DNA of 9,390 nucleotides, taken from JAVWIF01 sp036639635 (GTDB lineage Bacteria > Bacillota_I > Bacilli_A > Erysipelotrichales > Erysipelotrichaceae). The stretch's first letter is position 1, and every line of letters starts with the position of its first letter. The notes under the pieces are model-generated. The model was not told where the DNA came from, ran no database searches, and saw only the letters and a program-made list of their open reading frames with translations. Shown piece by piece: positions 1 to 5,982 of this stretch. The position numbers and the translations under genes were made by a program. The stretch spans positions 1-9,390 of the forward strand of contig JAVWIF010000063.1 of NCBI GenBank assembly GCA_036639635.1, written 5' to 3'.

Positions 1-39
1 GATTTAACAAAGAACTTTCCATTACCAAACGATAAATAA
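1..39 (+). CDS. glyA: C-terminal end of an upstream gene, probably serine hydroxymethyltransferase (partial)
   Basis: The first frame is open from the window edge for twelve codons, reading DLTKNFPLPNDK, and stops at TAA (37-39). A terminator hairpin begins seven bases later, which supports a real gene end here. The tail resembles the C-terminus of GlyA in Bacillota, which usually ends in a helix followed by an F-P-L/M-Y/P motif. glyA is also found just upstream of upp and the atp operon in Bacillus-like genomes. GlyA makes glycine and methylene-tetrahydrofolate from serine in the cytoplasm. Twelve residues are too few for a firm identification, so the name rests on motif plus synteny. Confidence 0.5.
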   Translation, partial: DLTKNFPLPNDK

Positions 40-45
40 TAAATG

Positions 46-71
46 AAAAGAATCCGATTGGATTCTTTTTT
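46..71 (+). terminator. Intrinsic terminator of the upstream gene
   Basis: A perfect 10-bp stem (46-55 paired with 60-69) with a GATT loop runs directly into a T-rich tract. It lies just after the TAA of the upstream reading frame and before the upp promoter region, so it separates the two transcription units. The stem is flanked by A and T runs, so it could also work partly on the opposite strand. Confidence 0.85.
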
Positions 72-140
72 GTTTATACAATGATAAGTTATGGATAAAT
101 ATGAGTCGGACAAGAGATAAGATAAGTCATAAGAATGCTG

Positions 141-170
141 TTGTTTTATAAAGAATAGATGAATTATAAT
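141..170 (+). promoter_or_regulatory. Predicted sigma-A promoter P1 for upp-atp
   Basis: TTGTTT (141-146) and a perfect TATAAT (165-170) are separated by 18 bases, close to the sigma-A optimum. Transcription would start near 177, inside the palindrome at 173-189. It lies about 125 bases upstream of the upp start codon. The call rests on pattern only; AT-rich DNA produces such matches by chance fairly often. Confidence 0.55.
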
Positions 171-172
171 GA

Positions 173-189
173 ATACAAAAACTTTGTAT
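173..189. promoter_or_regulatory. 17-base perfect palindrome, operator-like, at the P1 start site
   Basis: A perfect inverted repeat with 7-base arms (173-179 and 183-189) around a 3-base centre. It begins two bases after the P1 -10 box and covers the predicted transcription start, a position where a bound repressor would block initiation. It could also form a weak AT-rich hairpin at the RNA 5' end. No known operator consensus is recognised. Confidence 0.35.
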
Positions 190-215
190 AAAACAATAAA
201 AATATAATGAAATCG

Positions 216-224
216 TGATATAAT
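216..224 (+). promoter_or_regulatory. Predicted extended -10 promoter P2 for upp-atp
   Basis: TGATATAAT combines an extended -10 TG dinucleotide with a perfect TATAAT (219-224). No convincing -35 box lies 16-18 bases upstream, which extended -10 promoters can tolerate. The transcript would start near 231, giving a leader of about 60 bases before the upp ATG. A further TATAAT at 203-208 has no suitable -35 or TG. Confidence 0.45.
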
Positions 225-277
225 AAAATCAGTGTGAATAGCTTTATTTTCAACAAGCAATTTAGCACAAAATATAT

Positions 278-283
278 AAGGAG
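278..283 (+). promoter_or_regulatory. Ribosome binding site that fixes the upp start
   Basis: AAGGAG lies 10 bases before the ATG at 294 and is the only good Shine-Dalgarno sequence near either possible start. It lies inside the reading frame opened by the GTG at 234, which has no such site in front of it. It therefore decides for the ATG at 294. Confidence 0.8.
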
Positions 284-293
284 AAAATTGTTT

Positions 294-914
294 ATGTTAA
301 AAGTATTAGAACACCCTTTAATTATTCATAAGTTAACACAAATGCGTAAAAAAACTACAGGAACTAAAGATTTTCGTCAAAACTTAGATGAAATAGCAGG
401 TCTTATGGCTTATGAAATCTCTAGAGATTTACCTTTAAAAAGCGTAGAAATAGAAACACCAGTGGCAGTTTGCAATACCTTTGAATTACGAAAAGAAATT
501 ATTTTAGTACCTATCTTAAGAGCAGGATTGGGTATGGTAAATGGAATTTGTAATTTAATACCTACCGTTAAGATTGCCCATGTTGGTTTGTATCGTGATG
601 AAGAAACATTAGAACCACATACATATTTTGAAAAATATCCAAAAGAAATTAATGAAGCAACTGTTATGGTAGTTGACCCAATGTTAGCTACTGGTGGTAG
701 TGCGATTGCGGCCATTAACATGGTAAAAGCACAAGGTGCTAAGAATATTCGTTTGGTTTGTTTAGTTGGAGCTCCTGAAGGTGTAAAAGCAGTAGAAAAA
801 GCCCATCCAGAAGTTGATATCTATTTAGCTGCTTTAGATGAAAAACTAAATGAAAAAGGTTATATTATCCCAGGATTGGGTGATGCAGGAGATCGTATTT
901 TCGGAACGAAATAA
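294..914 (+). CDS. upp: Uracil phosphoribosyltransferase
   Basis: A cytoplasmic pyrimidine-salvage enzyme that joins uracil to PRPP to give UMP and pyrophosphate. From the ATG at 294 the product has 206 residues, close to the usual 206-210 of the family. The N-terminus (MLKVLEHPLI, then HKLT and TGTKDFR) aligns with known Upp proteins. The PRPP-binding loop is seen as VVDPMLATGGSA (about 126-137), and the C-terminal uracil-binding segment as GYIIPGLGDAGDR (189-201). The frame can be extended upstream to a GTG at 234, but the 20 extra residues do not resemble Upp and lack a ribosome binding site. The TAA shares its last A with the ATG of the next gene, and no terminator follows, so upp is probably the first gene of the ATP synthase transcript. 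Confidence 0.96.
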   Translation: MLKVLEHPLIIHKLTQMRKKTTGTKDFRQNLDEIAGLMAYEISRDLPLKSVEIETPVAVCNTFELRKEIILVPILRAGLGMVNGICNLIPTVKIAHVGLYRDEETLEPHTYFEKYPKEINEATVMVVDPMLATGGSAIAAINMVKAQGAKNIRLVCLVGAPEGVKAVEKAHPEVDIYLAALDEKLNEKGYIIPGLGDAGDRIFGTK

Positions 915-1090
915 TGAAAGAGTTTTATAAGGCTATTCGTTTTATGGCAACAATGACATTCAGTTGTGTACTAAGTGTATTTCTAGGAATGTGGTTAGAT
1001 GATGTATTTCATTGCTCTCCAATTCTTCTGTTAATCCTCTTACTATATGCAATATGTGCTAATTTATATCTCTTAATGAAAGGTATGTGA
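914..1090 (+). CDS. atpZ: Small two-helix membrane protein, AtpZ-like ATP synthase accessory protein
   Basis: A 58-residue reading frame whose ATG shares one base with the upp stop (TAATG), implying translational coupling. The product starts MKEFYKAIRF and has two hydrophobic segments (about 9-27 and 36-55) joined by a short turn, GMWLDDVFHCSP. The G-x-W-L-D...S-P turn followed by a second helix is the hallmark of the AtpZ/AtpI family (F0F1-ATPase subunit, putative), small proteins encoded just before atpI or atpB. In alkaliphilic Bacillus, AtpZ and AtpI have been linked to Mg2+/Ca2+ supply and to stability of the synthase. The position directly before an atpI-like gene fits. It is easily missed because of its size. 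Family assignment is by motif and place; the exact role here is inferred. Confidence 0.8.
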   Translation: MKEFYKAIRFMATMTFSCVLSVFLGMWLDDVFHCSPILLLILLLYAICANLYLLMKGM

Positions 1091-1100
1091 AGGCTAAATC

Positions 1101-1469
1101 ATGGATGAGACAACAAGAATGAGCCAAGATATACGTAAGATAACGCTTATCTTGACAACCATTGTCACAGCTATTTCACTAGTGCTATTTCAAGGAAAGA
1201 TGAAAACAATTGGTGTTGGCATTGTAATTGGAGCATGTTGTGGAATTATTGGTTTTCAAATGATTGCAAATTTAGGCAATCGTTTGGAAGAGTACGACAA
1301 TGCAAGAAATAAAGCTATCCAAAGCTATACTCGTAGGTATGCTATGTATACATTAATATTTGCACTTAGTGCAAGTGTGGGTGTCCATATTATTGCCTTA
1401 CTAGTTGGAATGCTTTGTCATAAAGCTTCTATAGGAATTTATGTATTTTTACACAGAAAGGAGGATTGA
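1101..1469 (+). CDS. atpI: ATP synthase protein I (AtpI-like assembly factor)
   Basis: A 122-residue hydrophobic protein with about four membrane segments (roughly 13-30, 36-56, 79-97 and 98-116), the size and topology of the ATP synthase I family. A charged stretch between the second and third helices (LGNRLEEYDNARNKAIQSYTRRY, split about 58-80) is typical of the cytoplasmic loop. AtpI is thought to act as a chaperone for c-ring assembly, and in Na+-coupled enzymes it has been reported to be needed for a stable ring. The sequence is poorly conserved in this family, so the call leans on its place between atpZ and atpB. A GAAGG ribosome binding site lies about seven bases before the ATG, overlapping the atpZ stop; atpB starts three bases after its stop. 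Confidence 0.75.
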   Translation: MDETTRMSQDIRKITLILTTIVTAISLVLFQGKMKTIGVGIVIGACCGIIGFQMIANLGNRLEEYDNARNKAIQSYTRRYAMYTLIFALSASVGVHIIALLVGMLCHKASIGIYVFLHRKED

Positions 1470-1472
1470 TTT

Positions 1473-2168
1473 GTGGATATCGTAATCAAGATTGGTGAAT
1501 ATTCATTCTTGATTCATCAATCAATTGTGAACTGGATTGGACTTTGTGTCATACTTTCTATCTTCTTTATTGTTGCCGGTAGAAAAGTTGCGAAAGCGGA
1601 TCCCACACAACCACCAAAAGGATTTGTGTTAGGTTGTGAAATCATTGCAAAACTTGGAACAGGAATCATATCGGATAACTTAAAAGAACGTACAAAGAGT
1701 TATTTGCCGTTCTTTGGCACCCTTATCTTTATGATGGCACCATGTAATCTAATGGGCTTAATTGGACTACAACCACCAACATCAAATTTAAGTGTAAACG
1801 TAACTTTAGCGGTGATGATGTTTCTATTAATTCAATTTACAAGTATTTATGAAAAAGGATTGCTTCCAAGGCTTAAAGAATTAACAGAACCAATTTGGTT
1901 TTTAGCACCTTTGAATGTGTTAGGAGATTTAGCTTTACCAATCTCTTTATCGTTACGTTTGTTTGGTAACTTGTTAGCAGGAACGATTATTGTTGGATTG
2001 TTTTATACAATGATGAGAAGTCTTGGTGTGTTTGGCGTATTTGGATATTCCTTTACACCATTTCTACACGCGTATTTTGATATCTTCTCAGGCTTGATAC
2101 AAACGTATATCTTCTTTACTTTAGCTAGTTTCTTCCTTAGTGAAGCACAAGTTGGAGATGAAGAATAA
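1473..2168 (+). CDS. atpB: F1Fo ATP synthase subunit a
   Basis: The membrane stator subunit that forms the two ion half-channels against the c-ring. The product has 231 residues with five or six membrane helices. Family signatures are clear: LMGLIGLQPPTSNLSV (about 93-108), SLRLFGNLLAG (160-170) with the essential stator arginine at Arg162, and FSGLIQTYIFFTL (205-217) with the conserved Gln210. The start is a GTG at 1473, supported by a strong AAAGGAGG (1457-1464) eight bases upstream and overlapping the end of atpI. The N-terminus is short, as usual in Bacillota. The gene ends at TAA and is followed by the longest gap in the operon (84 bases). Arg162 is intact, so the subunit should be functional. 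Confidence 0.97.
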   Translation: MDIVIKIGEYSFLIHQSIVNWIGLCVILSIFFIVAGRKVAKADPTQPPKGFVLGCEIIAKLGTGIISDNLKERTKSYLPFFGTLIFMMAPCNLMGLIGLQPPTSNLSVNVTLAVMMFLLIQFTSIYEKGLLPRLKELTEPIWFLAPLNVLGDLALPISLSLRLFGNLLAGTIIVGLFYTMMRSLGVFGVFGYSFTPFLHAYFDIFSGLIQTYIFFTLASFFLSEAQVGDEE

Positions 2169-2252
2169 TAAAAAGATTATAAGCTTTAAAGGTAGTATCG
2201 TAGTGAATCTAATAATTTGAATCACTCATAAAAAAATTAGGAGGAAATAAAA
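2169..2252 (+). promoter_or_regulatory. 84-base intercistronic leader of atpE with imperfect hairpin and strong ribosome binding site
   Basis: This is the longest gap in the atp cluster. It holds an imperfect hairpin at 2202-2226 (5 + 2 + 2 base pairs with two mismatches, 3-base loop), then an A-rich stretch, then TTAGGAGG ending at 2244, eight bases before the atpE ATG. An unstructured A-rich leader with a strong site fits the need for many c subunits per enzyme. No sigma-A promoter of good quality and no T-run terminator is seen. Its regulatory role is inferred. Confidence 0.4.
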
Positions 2253-2498
2253 ATGGAATTTAATGAATATTTTGTACAAGGTATGGCTTTATTAGGTGCT
2301 GGTATCGCAATGATTGCTGGTTTAGGACCTGGTATTGGACAAGGAATTGCTGCTAGTAAAGGTGCAGAATCTGTAGGAAGAAACCCAGAGGCTGCAGGTA
2401 AAATACGTTCTATCATGGTATTAGGAATTGCCATGGCCGAAACAACTGGTATTTATGCATTAATTATCGCTTTATTATTGATCTTCTTAAAGGGATAA
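2253..2498 (+). CDS. atpE: F1Fo ATP synthase subunit c, predicted Na+-binding type
   Basis: The 81-residue hairpin proteolipid that forms the rotating ring. Helix 1 carries the glycine-rich packing motif (about 15-31). The polar loop has the conserved R-N-P (43-45). Helix 2 contains the ion-binding carboxylate Glu63. Unlike H+-type subunits of Bacillus, it shows GPGIGQG with Gln30 in helix 1 and AETTGIY (62-68) in helix 2. Gln30, Glu63, Thr64 and Tyr68 correspond to Gln32, Glu65, Ser66 and Tyr70 of the Na+-binding c-ring of Ilyobacter tartaricus, with Thr replacing Ser. This predicts Na+ coupling. It is a normal single-hairpin subunit, not a duplicated one. Identity as c is nearly certain; ion specificity is inferred from residues. 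Confidence 0.98.
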   Translation: MEFNEYFVQGMALLGAGIAMIAGLGPGIGQGIAASKGAESVGRNPEAAGKIRSIMVLGIAMAETTGIYALIIALLLIFLKG

Positions 2499-2538
2499 AA
2501 ACAAATGAAAAGTAATACCATAAGGAGGGACTAGGCAG

Positions 2539-3057
2539 ATGAATATAGATATAACAAATTACCTGCGAATAGATCTTGTTGATATGGTTCTTGTTTGTAT
2601 TTCTACACTGATTATTTGTTTGATAGCAAAACATTATTTTTGGAATGTCGTATTGGATTACTTTCAAAAACGTCATGATGCAATTGAAGCCGATATAGAA
2701 GCTGGTACAAGTGCACGTGCGCTTGGTGAAGATTATAAAACACAATATGAAACACAAATGGCCAATGCTAAAGGTGAAGCCCACGAAATATTAGAAAGTG
2801 CGAAACGTAATGCGAACTTAGAAAAGAAAGAAATTTTAAGTAAAGCAAGAAATGAAGCAGAAAGCGTAAAGACAAAAGCGTTAGAAGATATTGAACGTGA
2901 AAAAGTGCAAGCGCAAAAAGAAATGAAACAGACAATTAGCGATGTTGCATTTGTTGCGGCTAGTAAAATTATTGGCAAAGAGTTGGACGCAAAAGACCAA
3001 CAAAAATATGTTGATGAATTTATTGAACATGCTGGTGATGACACATGGCAGGCGTAA
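2539..3057 (+). CDS. atpF: F1Fo ATP synthase subunit b
   Basis: The peripheral-stalk subunit that anchors the F1 head to subunit a. The 172-residue product has one N-terminal membrane helix (about 13-31), a membrane-exit segment (KHYFWNVVLDYFQKRHDAI, about 31-49), and a long charged Ala/Glu/Lys-rich helix that would dimerise as a coiled coil up to about residue 150. The C-terminal part (DVAFVAASKIIGKELD) matches the delta-binding end of b subunits. A nearly perfect TAAGGAGG (2521-2528) lies about ten bases before the ATG. The last 13 bases overlap the start of atpH in another frame, suggesting coupled translation of the two stator subunits. Confidence 0.96.
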   Translation: MNIDITNYLRIDLVDMVLVCISTLIICLIAKHYFWNVVLDYFQKRHDAIEADIEAGTSARALGEDYKTQYETQMANAKGEAHEILESAKRNANLEKKEILSKARNEAESVKTKALEDIEREKVQAQKEMKQTISDVAFVAASKIIGKELDAKDQQKYVDEFIEHAGDDTWQA

Positions 3058-3587
3058 TTGCGAAAAGTTATTGTGAGGCAATTTTTACATTAGCAAAAGA
3101 AAATCAAAAGCTCGATATGTATAAAGAACAACTATGTATTGTTCGTGATACATTAAAAGCAGATGATAAATATCGTGTCGTGATGAATCATCCAAAAATC
3201 AGTAAGGAACAGAAAAAAGAACTATTAACTAGTGTTTATGAAGAGAATATTGATCATATGTTATTAAATTTTTTAAAGTTATTAGTAGACAAAGGACGCT
3301 TTCGTGATGTTGAAGATATAACGAAAGAGTTTATGAAATGCTACAACATTGAAAATAATATACAGGTGATCTATGTAGAAAGTGCAACAGAACTAACAAA
3401 AGAAGAAATTGCACGACTACAAACAACATTAGAAAATAAATTAGCAAAAAAAGTGGAACTTGTAATCAGCGTTCAAAGTGAACTGATGGCAGGAATTCGC
3501 ATGAAAATAAACGACCAGATGATTGACAACAGTGCGTTACAAAGACTACATAATTTAAAAAAGCATGTTGCCATCACAAAAAGCTAA
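3045..3587 (+). CDS. atpH: F1Fo ATP synthase subunit delta
   Basis: The cytoplasmic stator cap that links the top of the alpha3beta3 head to the b dimer. The 180-residue length is typical. The N-terminal six-helix domain begins MAGVIAKSYCEAIFTLAKE, matching the family pattern of a Y-x-x-A-[LI]-F near residues 9-14. The C-terminal domain ends with the motif MAGIRMKINDQMIDNS (about 148-163), equivalent to the conserved G-[GI]-x-x-x-x-x-D-x-x-[IL]-D-x-S. The start lies inside atpF; GGTGAT (3034-3039), part of the atpF coding sequence, can serve as the ribosome binding site. Eighteen bases separate its stop from the preferred atpA start. Confidence 0.95.
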   Translation: MAGVIAKSYCEAIFTLAKENQKLDMYKEQLCIVRDTLKADDKYRVVMNHPKISKEQKKELLTSVYEENIDHMLLNFLKLLVDKGRFRDVEDITKEFMKCYNIENNIQVIYVESATELTKEEIARLQTTLENKLAKKVELVISVQSELMAGIRMKINDQMIDNSALQRLHNLKKHVAITKS

Positions 3588-3593
3588 GTAAGT

Positions 3594-3600
3594 GAGGTGA
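3594..3600 (+). promoter_or_regulatory. Ribosome binding site that sets the atpA start
   Basis: GAGGTGA matches the 16S anti-Shine-Dalgarno over seven bases and lies five bases before the GTG at 3606. The upstream in-frame GTG at 3597 lies inside this site, so it cannot use it. This decides for 3606. Confidence 0.7.
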
Positions 3601-3605
3601 ATACG

Positions 3606-5126
3606 GTGAGTTTAAGACCAGAAGAAATAAGTAAACTAATTAAAGAACAGATATTACGTTATGATGATGAACTAGAAGTAGGGGAAACAGGAACCGTTAT
3701 TACAATAGGTGATGGAATTGCCCTTGTTCATGGATTACAAAATGCAATGTCTGGAGAATTGTTATTATTTCCACATGATATATATGGAATGGTATTGAAC
3801 CTTGAAGAGGAACACGTTGGAGCCGTACTTATGGGTGATGATAGTGGAATCAAAGAAGGCGATGAAGTAAAACGAACAGGAAAGATTGTAGAAGTACCTG
3901 TTGGTGATGGAATGTTAGGCCGCGTTGTCAATGCGTTAGGACAAGCAATAGATGGCGGAGATGCTATTATAAGTAATAAGTTTAGACCAGTAGAAAGAGT
4001 TGCTCCTGGAGTTATGACACGTAAAAGTGTACACCAACCAATTCAAACGGGATTAAAAGTAATTGATTCAATGATTCCTATTGGGAAAGGTCAACGTGAG
4101 TTAATCATTGGAGATCGACAAACAGGAAAAACGGCCATTGCAGTAGATACTATCATTAATCAAAAAGGGAACCATGTGAAATGTATTTATGTTGCGATTG
4201 GACAAAAAGCAAGTACGGTTGCACAAATCGTAGAGAAACTAAGAAGCCATGATGCTATGGGATATACAACAATTGTATCTTCTACAGCAAGTGAACCGGC
4301 TCCTTTACAGTTTATTGCACCATATGCTGGTTGTGCAATTGGTGAAGAATGGATGGAAAACGGTGATGATGTTTTAATCATTTATGATGATTTAAGTAAA
4401 CATGCCGTTGCTTATCGTACCATGTCTTTATTATTAAAAAGACCACCAGGACGTGAAGCATATCCTGGAGATGTATTCTATTTGCACTCTAGATTATTAG
4501 AGCGTGCAGCTAAGTTAAATGACGAATTAGGAGCAGGTAGTTTAACAGCCTTGCCAATAATTGAAACCCAAGCAGGAGATATTGCTGCTTATATTCCAAC
4601 CAATGTAATTTCAATTACAGATGGACAAATATTCTTACAAACGGAATTGTTTAATAGTGGTGTAAGACCAGCGGTTGATAGTGGACTTTCAGTATCACGT
4701 GTTGGTAGTGCAGCTCAAATTAAAGCAATGAAACAAGTAAGTGGTTCTTTAAAGTTAGAATTAGCACAATTTAGAGAGATGCAAGCATTTGCTAAATTTG
4801 GTAGTGATTTAGATGCAACAACAGCACAAACACTAGCACATGGAGAACGTTTAACTCAATTATTAATTCAAAACCAATATGATCCAATGCCAGTAACACA
4901 TCAAGTATTATCTTTATTTGCTGCAAAGAACAAGTTCTTAAAAACAGTAAAAACAGAAGATGTAAAAGTCTATGAAAAAGAAATGCTAAAGTTTATGGAA
5001 CGTGAACATATGGATATTATTCAAGAAATAGCTGAAAAACAAGCACTTGATGATACGCTTAATCAAAAAATTAAAGACGCTTTAATAATATTTGAAAAAG
5101 AATTTAAAAATATGATTGAAGGCTGA
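3606..5126 (+). CDS. atpA: F1Fo ATP synthase subunit alpha
   Basis: The non-catalytic nucleotide-binding subunit of the F1 head; three copies alternate with beta. From the GTG at 3606 the product is 506 residues starting MSLRPEEISKLIKEQI, which matches family N-termini; the GTG at 3597 would add three residues and overlaps the ribosome binding site. The Walker A loop GDRQTGKT is at 169-176, the same numbering as in E. coli. The DD motif of Walker B lies in LIIYDDLSKHA (about 257-267). The arginine finger that completes the catalytic site of beta is Arg365 in SVSRVGSAAQ. The order of beta-barrel, nucleotide-binding domain and C-terminal helical domain is complete. atpG begins two bases after the stop. 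Confidence 0.98.
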   Translation: MSLRPEEISKLIKEQILRYDDELEVGETGTVITIGDGIALVHGLQNAMSGELLLFPHDIYGMVLNLEEEHVGAVLMGDDSGIKEGDEVKRTGKIVEVPVGDGMLGRVVNALGQAIDGGDAIISNKFRPVERVAPGVMTRKSVHQPIQTGLKVIDSMIPIGKGQRELIIGDRQTGKTAIAVDTIINQKGNHVKCIYVAIGQKASTVAQIVEKLRSHDAMGYTTIVSSTASEPAPLQFIAPYAGCAIGEEWMENGDDVLIIYDDLSKHAVAYRTMSLLLKRPPGREAYPGDVFYLHSRLLERAAKLNDELGAGSLTALPIIETQAGDIAAYIPTNVISITDGQIFLQTELFNSGVRPAVDSGLSVSRVGSAAQIKAMKQVSGSLKLELAQFREMQAFAKFGSDLDATTAQTLAHGERLTQLLIQNQYDPMPVTHQVLSLFAAKNKFLKTVKTEDVKVYEKEMLKFMEREHMDIIQEIAEKQALDDTLNQKIKDALIIFEKEFKNMIEG

Positions 5127-5128
5127 GT

Positions 5129-5971
5129 ATGGCAGCTGGAAAATTAGCCATAAAGGCACGCATACGCTCTGTAGATTCAACAAAAAAGATTACCAAAGCG
5201 ATGCAATTAGTAGCGAGTAGTAAATTAAAGCGTCAAAAGAAATTCATGGAAGAAAACCGTGAATATGCGTATTATTTAAAAGAAACTGTACAAGAAATTC
5301 TATCTACAATTGAACATAGTGATCATCCTTATTTACAAAAAAATGAGGGAAAATCATTAACGATAGTGTTTACAAGTGATATGGGATTATGTGGAGGCTA
5401 TAATGCGAATGTTTTCCGTATGCTACAAAGTGAATTTGATAATGATGAAGACATTGTAATGCTTGGAAGTCGAGGATGTGCTTGGATTCATAACAAAGAC
5501 TTCCATGTAGTAGATGCACAAACAGATTTTGAAGATGACTGTTATAGTGAACTTGTCAGTATTGCGGATCAAGCATTGGCGCAATACGCAAATCATGAAA
5601 TATCACAGATTAGAATTTTATATACGAAGTTTGTTAACTCGGTAACCTTTCATCCAGAGCTTGTAACACTATTGCCAGTGGAGAAAGAAGATCGTGAAGT
5701 GATTATCGGAGGAGCACAAACTATATTTGAGCCAGCAGGTGATAAAATATTAGATACGCTAGTTCCAATGTATGTTAGAAGTCTGCTTTATAGCTACTTC
5801 TTAGAAACAAAAACAAGTGAGCAAGCAAGTCGTCGTATGGCGATGGAAAGTGCTACAGATAATGCCGAAGACTTAAAAGAAACCTTAGAATTACAATTCA
5901 ATCAAGCAAGACAAGCCGCAATTACCCAAGAAATTACTGAAATTGTTGGTGGCGTCAATGCGATGGAATGA
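5129..5971 (+). CDS. atpG: F1Fo ATP synthase subunit gamma
   Basis: The central rotor shaft, made of N- and C-terminal helices forming a coiled coil with a Rossmann-like middle domain. The 280-residue product shows both family ends: the N-terminal segment with STKKITKAMQLVASSKLK (about 17-34) and the C-terminal segment with AMESATDNA, then RQAAITQEITEIVGGVNA. The conserved DMGLCGGYN (about 84-92) is also present. The start is only two bases after the atpA stop, with AAGG (5119-5122) within the end of atpA as a modest ribosome binding site. Length and motifs give no sign of truncation. Confidence 0.97.
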   Translation: MAAGKLAIKARIRSVDSTKKITKAMQLVASSKLKRQKKFMEENREYAYYLKETVQEILSTIEHSDHPYLQKNEGKSLTIVFTSDMGLCGGYNANVFRMLQSEFDNDEDIVMLGSRGCAWIHNKDFHVVDAQTDFEDDCYSELVSIADQALAQYANHEISQIRILYTKFVNSVTFHPELVTLLPVEKEDREVIIGGAQTIFEPAGDKILDTLVPMYVRSLLYSYFLETKTSEQASRRMAMESATDNAEDLKETLELQFNQARQAAITQEITEIVGGVNAME

Positions 5972-5977
5972 AAGGAG
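5971..5977 (+). promoter_or_regulatory. Ribosome binding site that sets the atpD start
   Basis: AAAGGAG lies five bases before the ATG at 5983. An in-frame ATG at 5968 overlaps the atpG stop, but the site lies downstream of it, so it supports 5983. The AUG at 5968 has no recognisable site of its own. Confidence 0.75.
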
Positions 5978-5982
5978 TAAGC

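Noticed and set aside
234..293. N-terminal extension of upp from a GTG
   Set aside because: No ribosome binding site before it, the 20 residues do not resemble Upp, and the true AAGGAG site lies inside it. It also begins almost at the predicted P2 start point.
2169..2252. Internal promoter or terminator between atpB and atpE
   Set aside because: No -35/-10 pair with proper spacing and no T-run after the weak hairpin.
2505..2534. Nine-residue leader frame between atpE and atpF with two rare AGG codons
   Set aside because: The AGG AGG codons are simply the atpF ribosome binding site read in frame. There is no independent evidence for translation.
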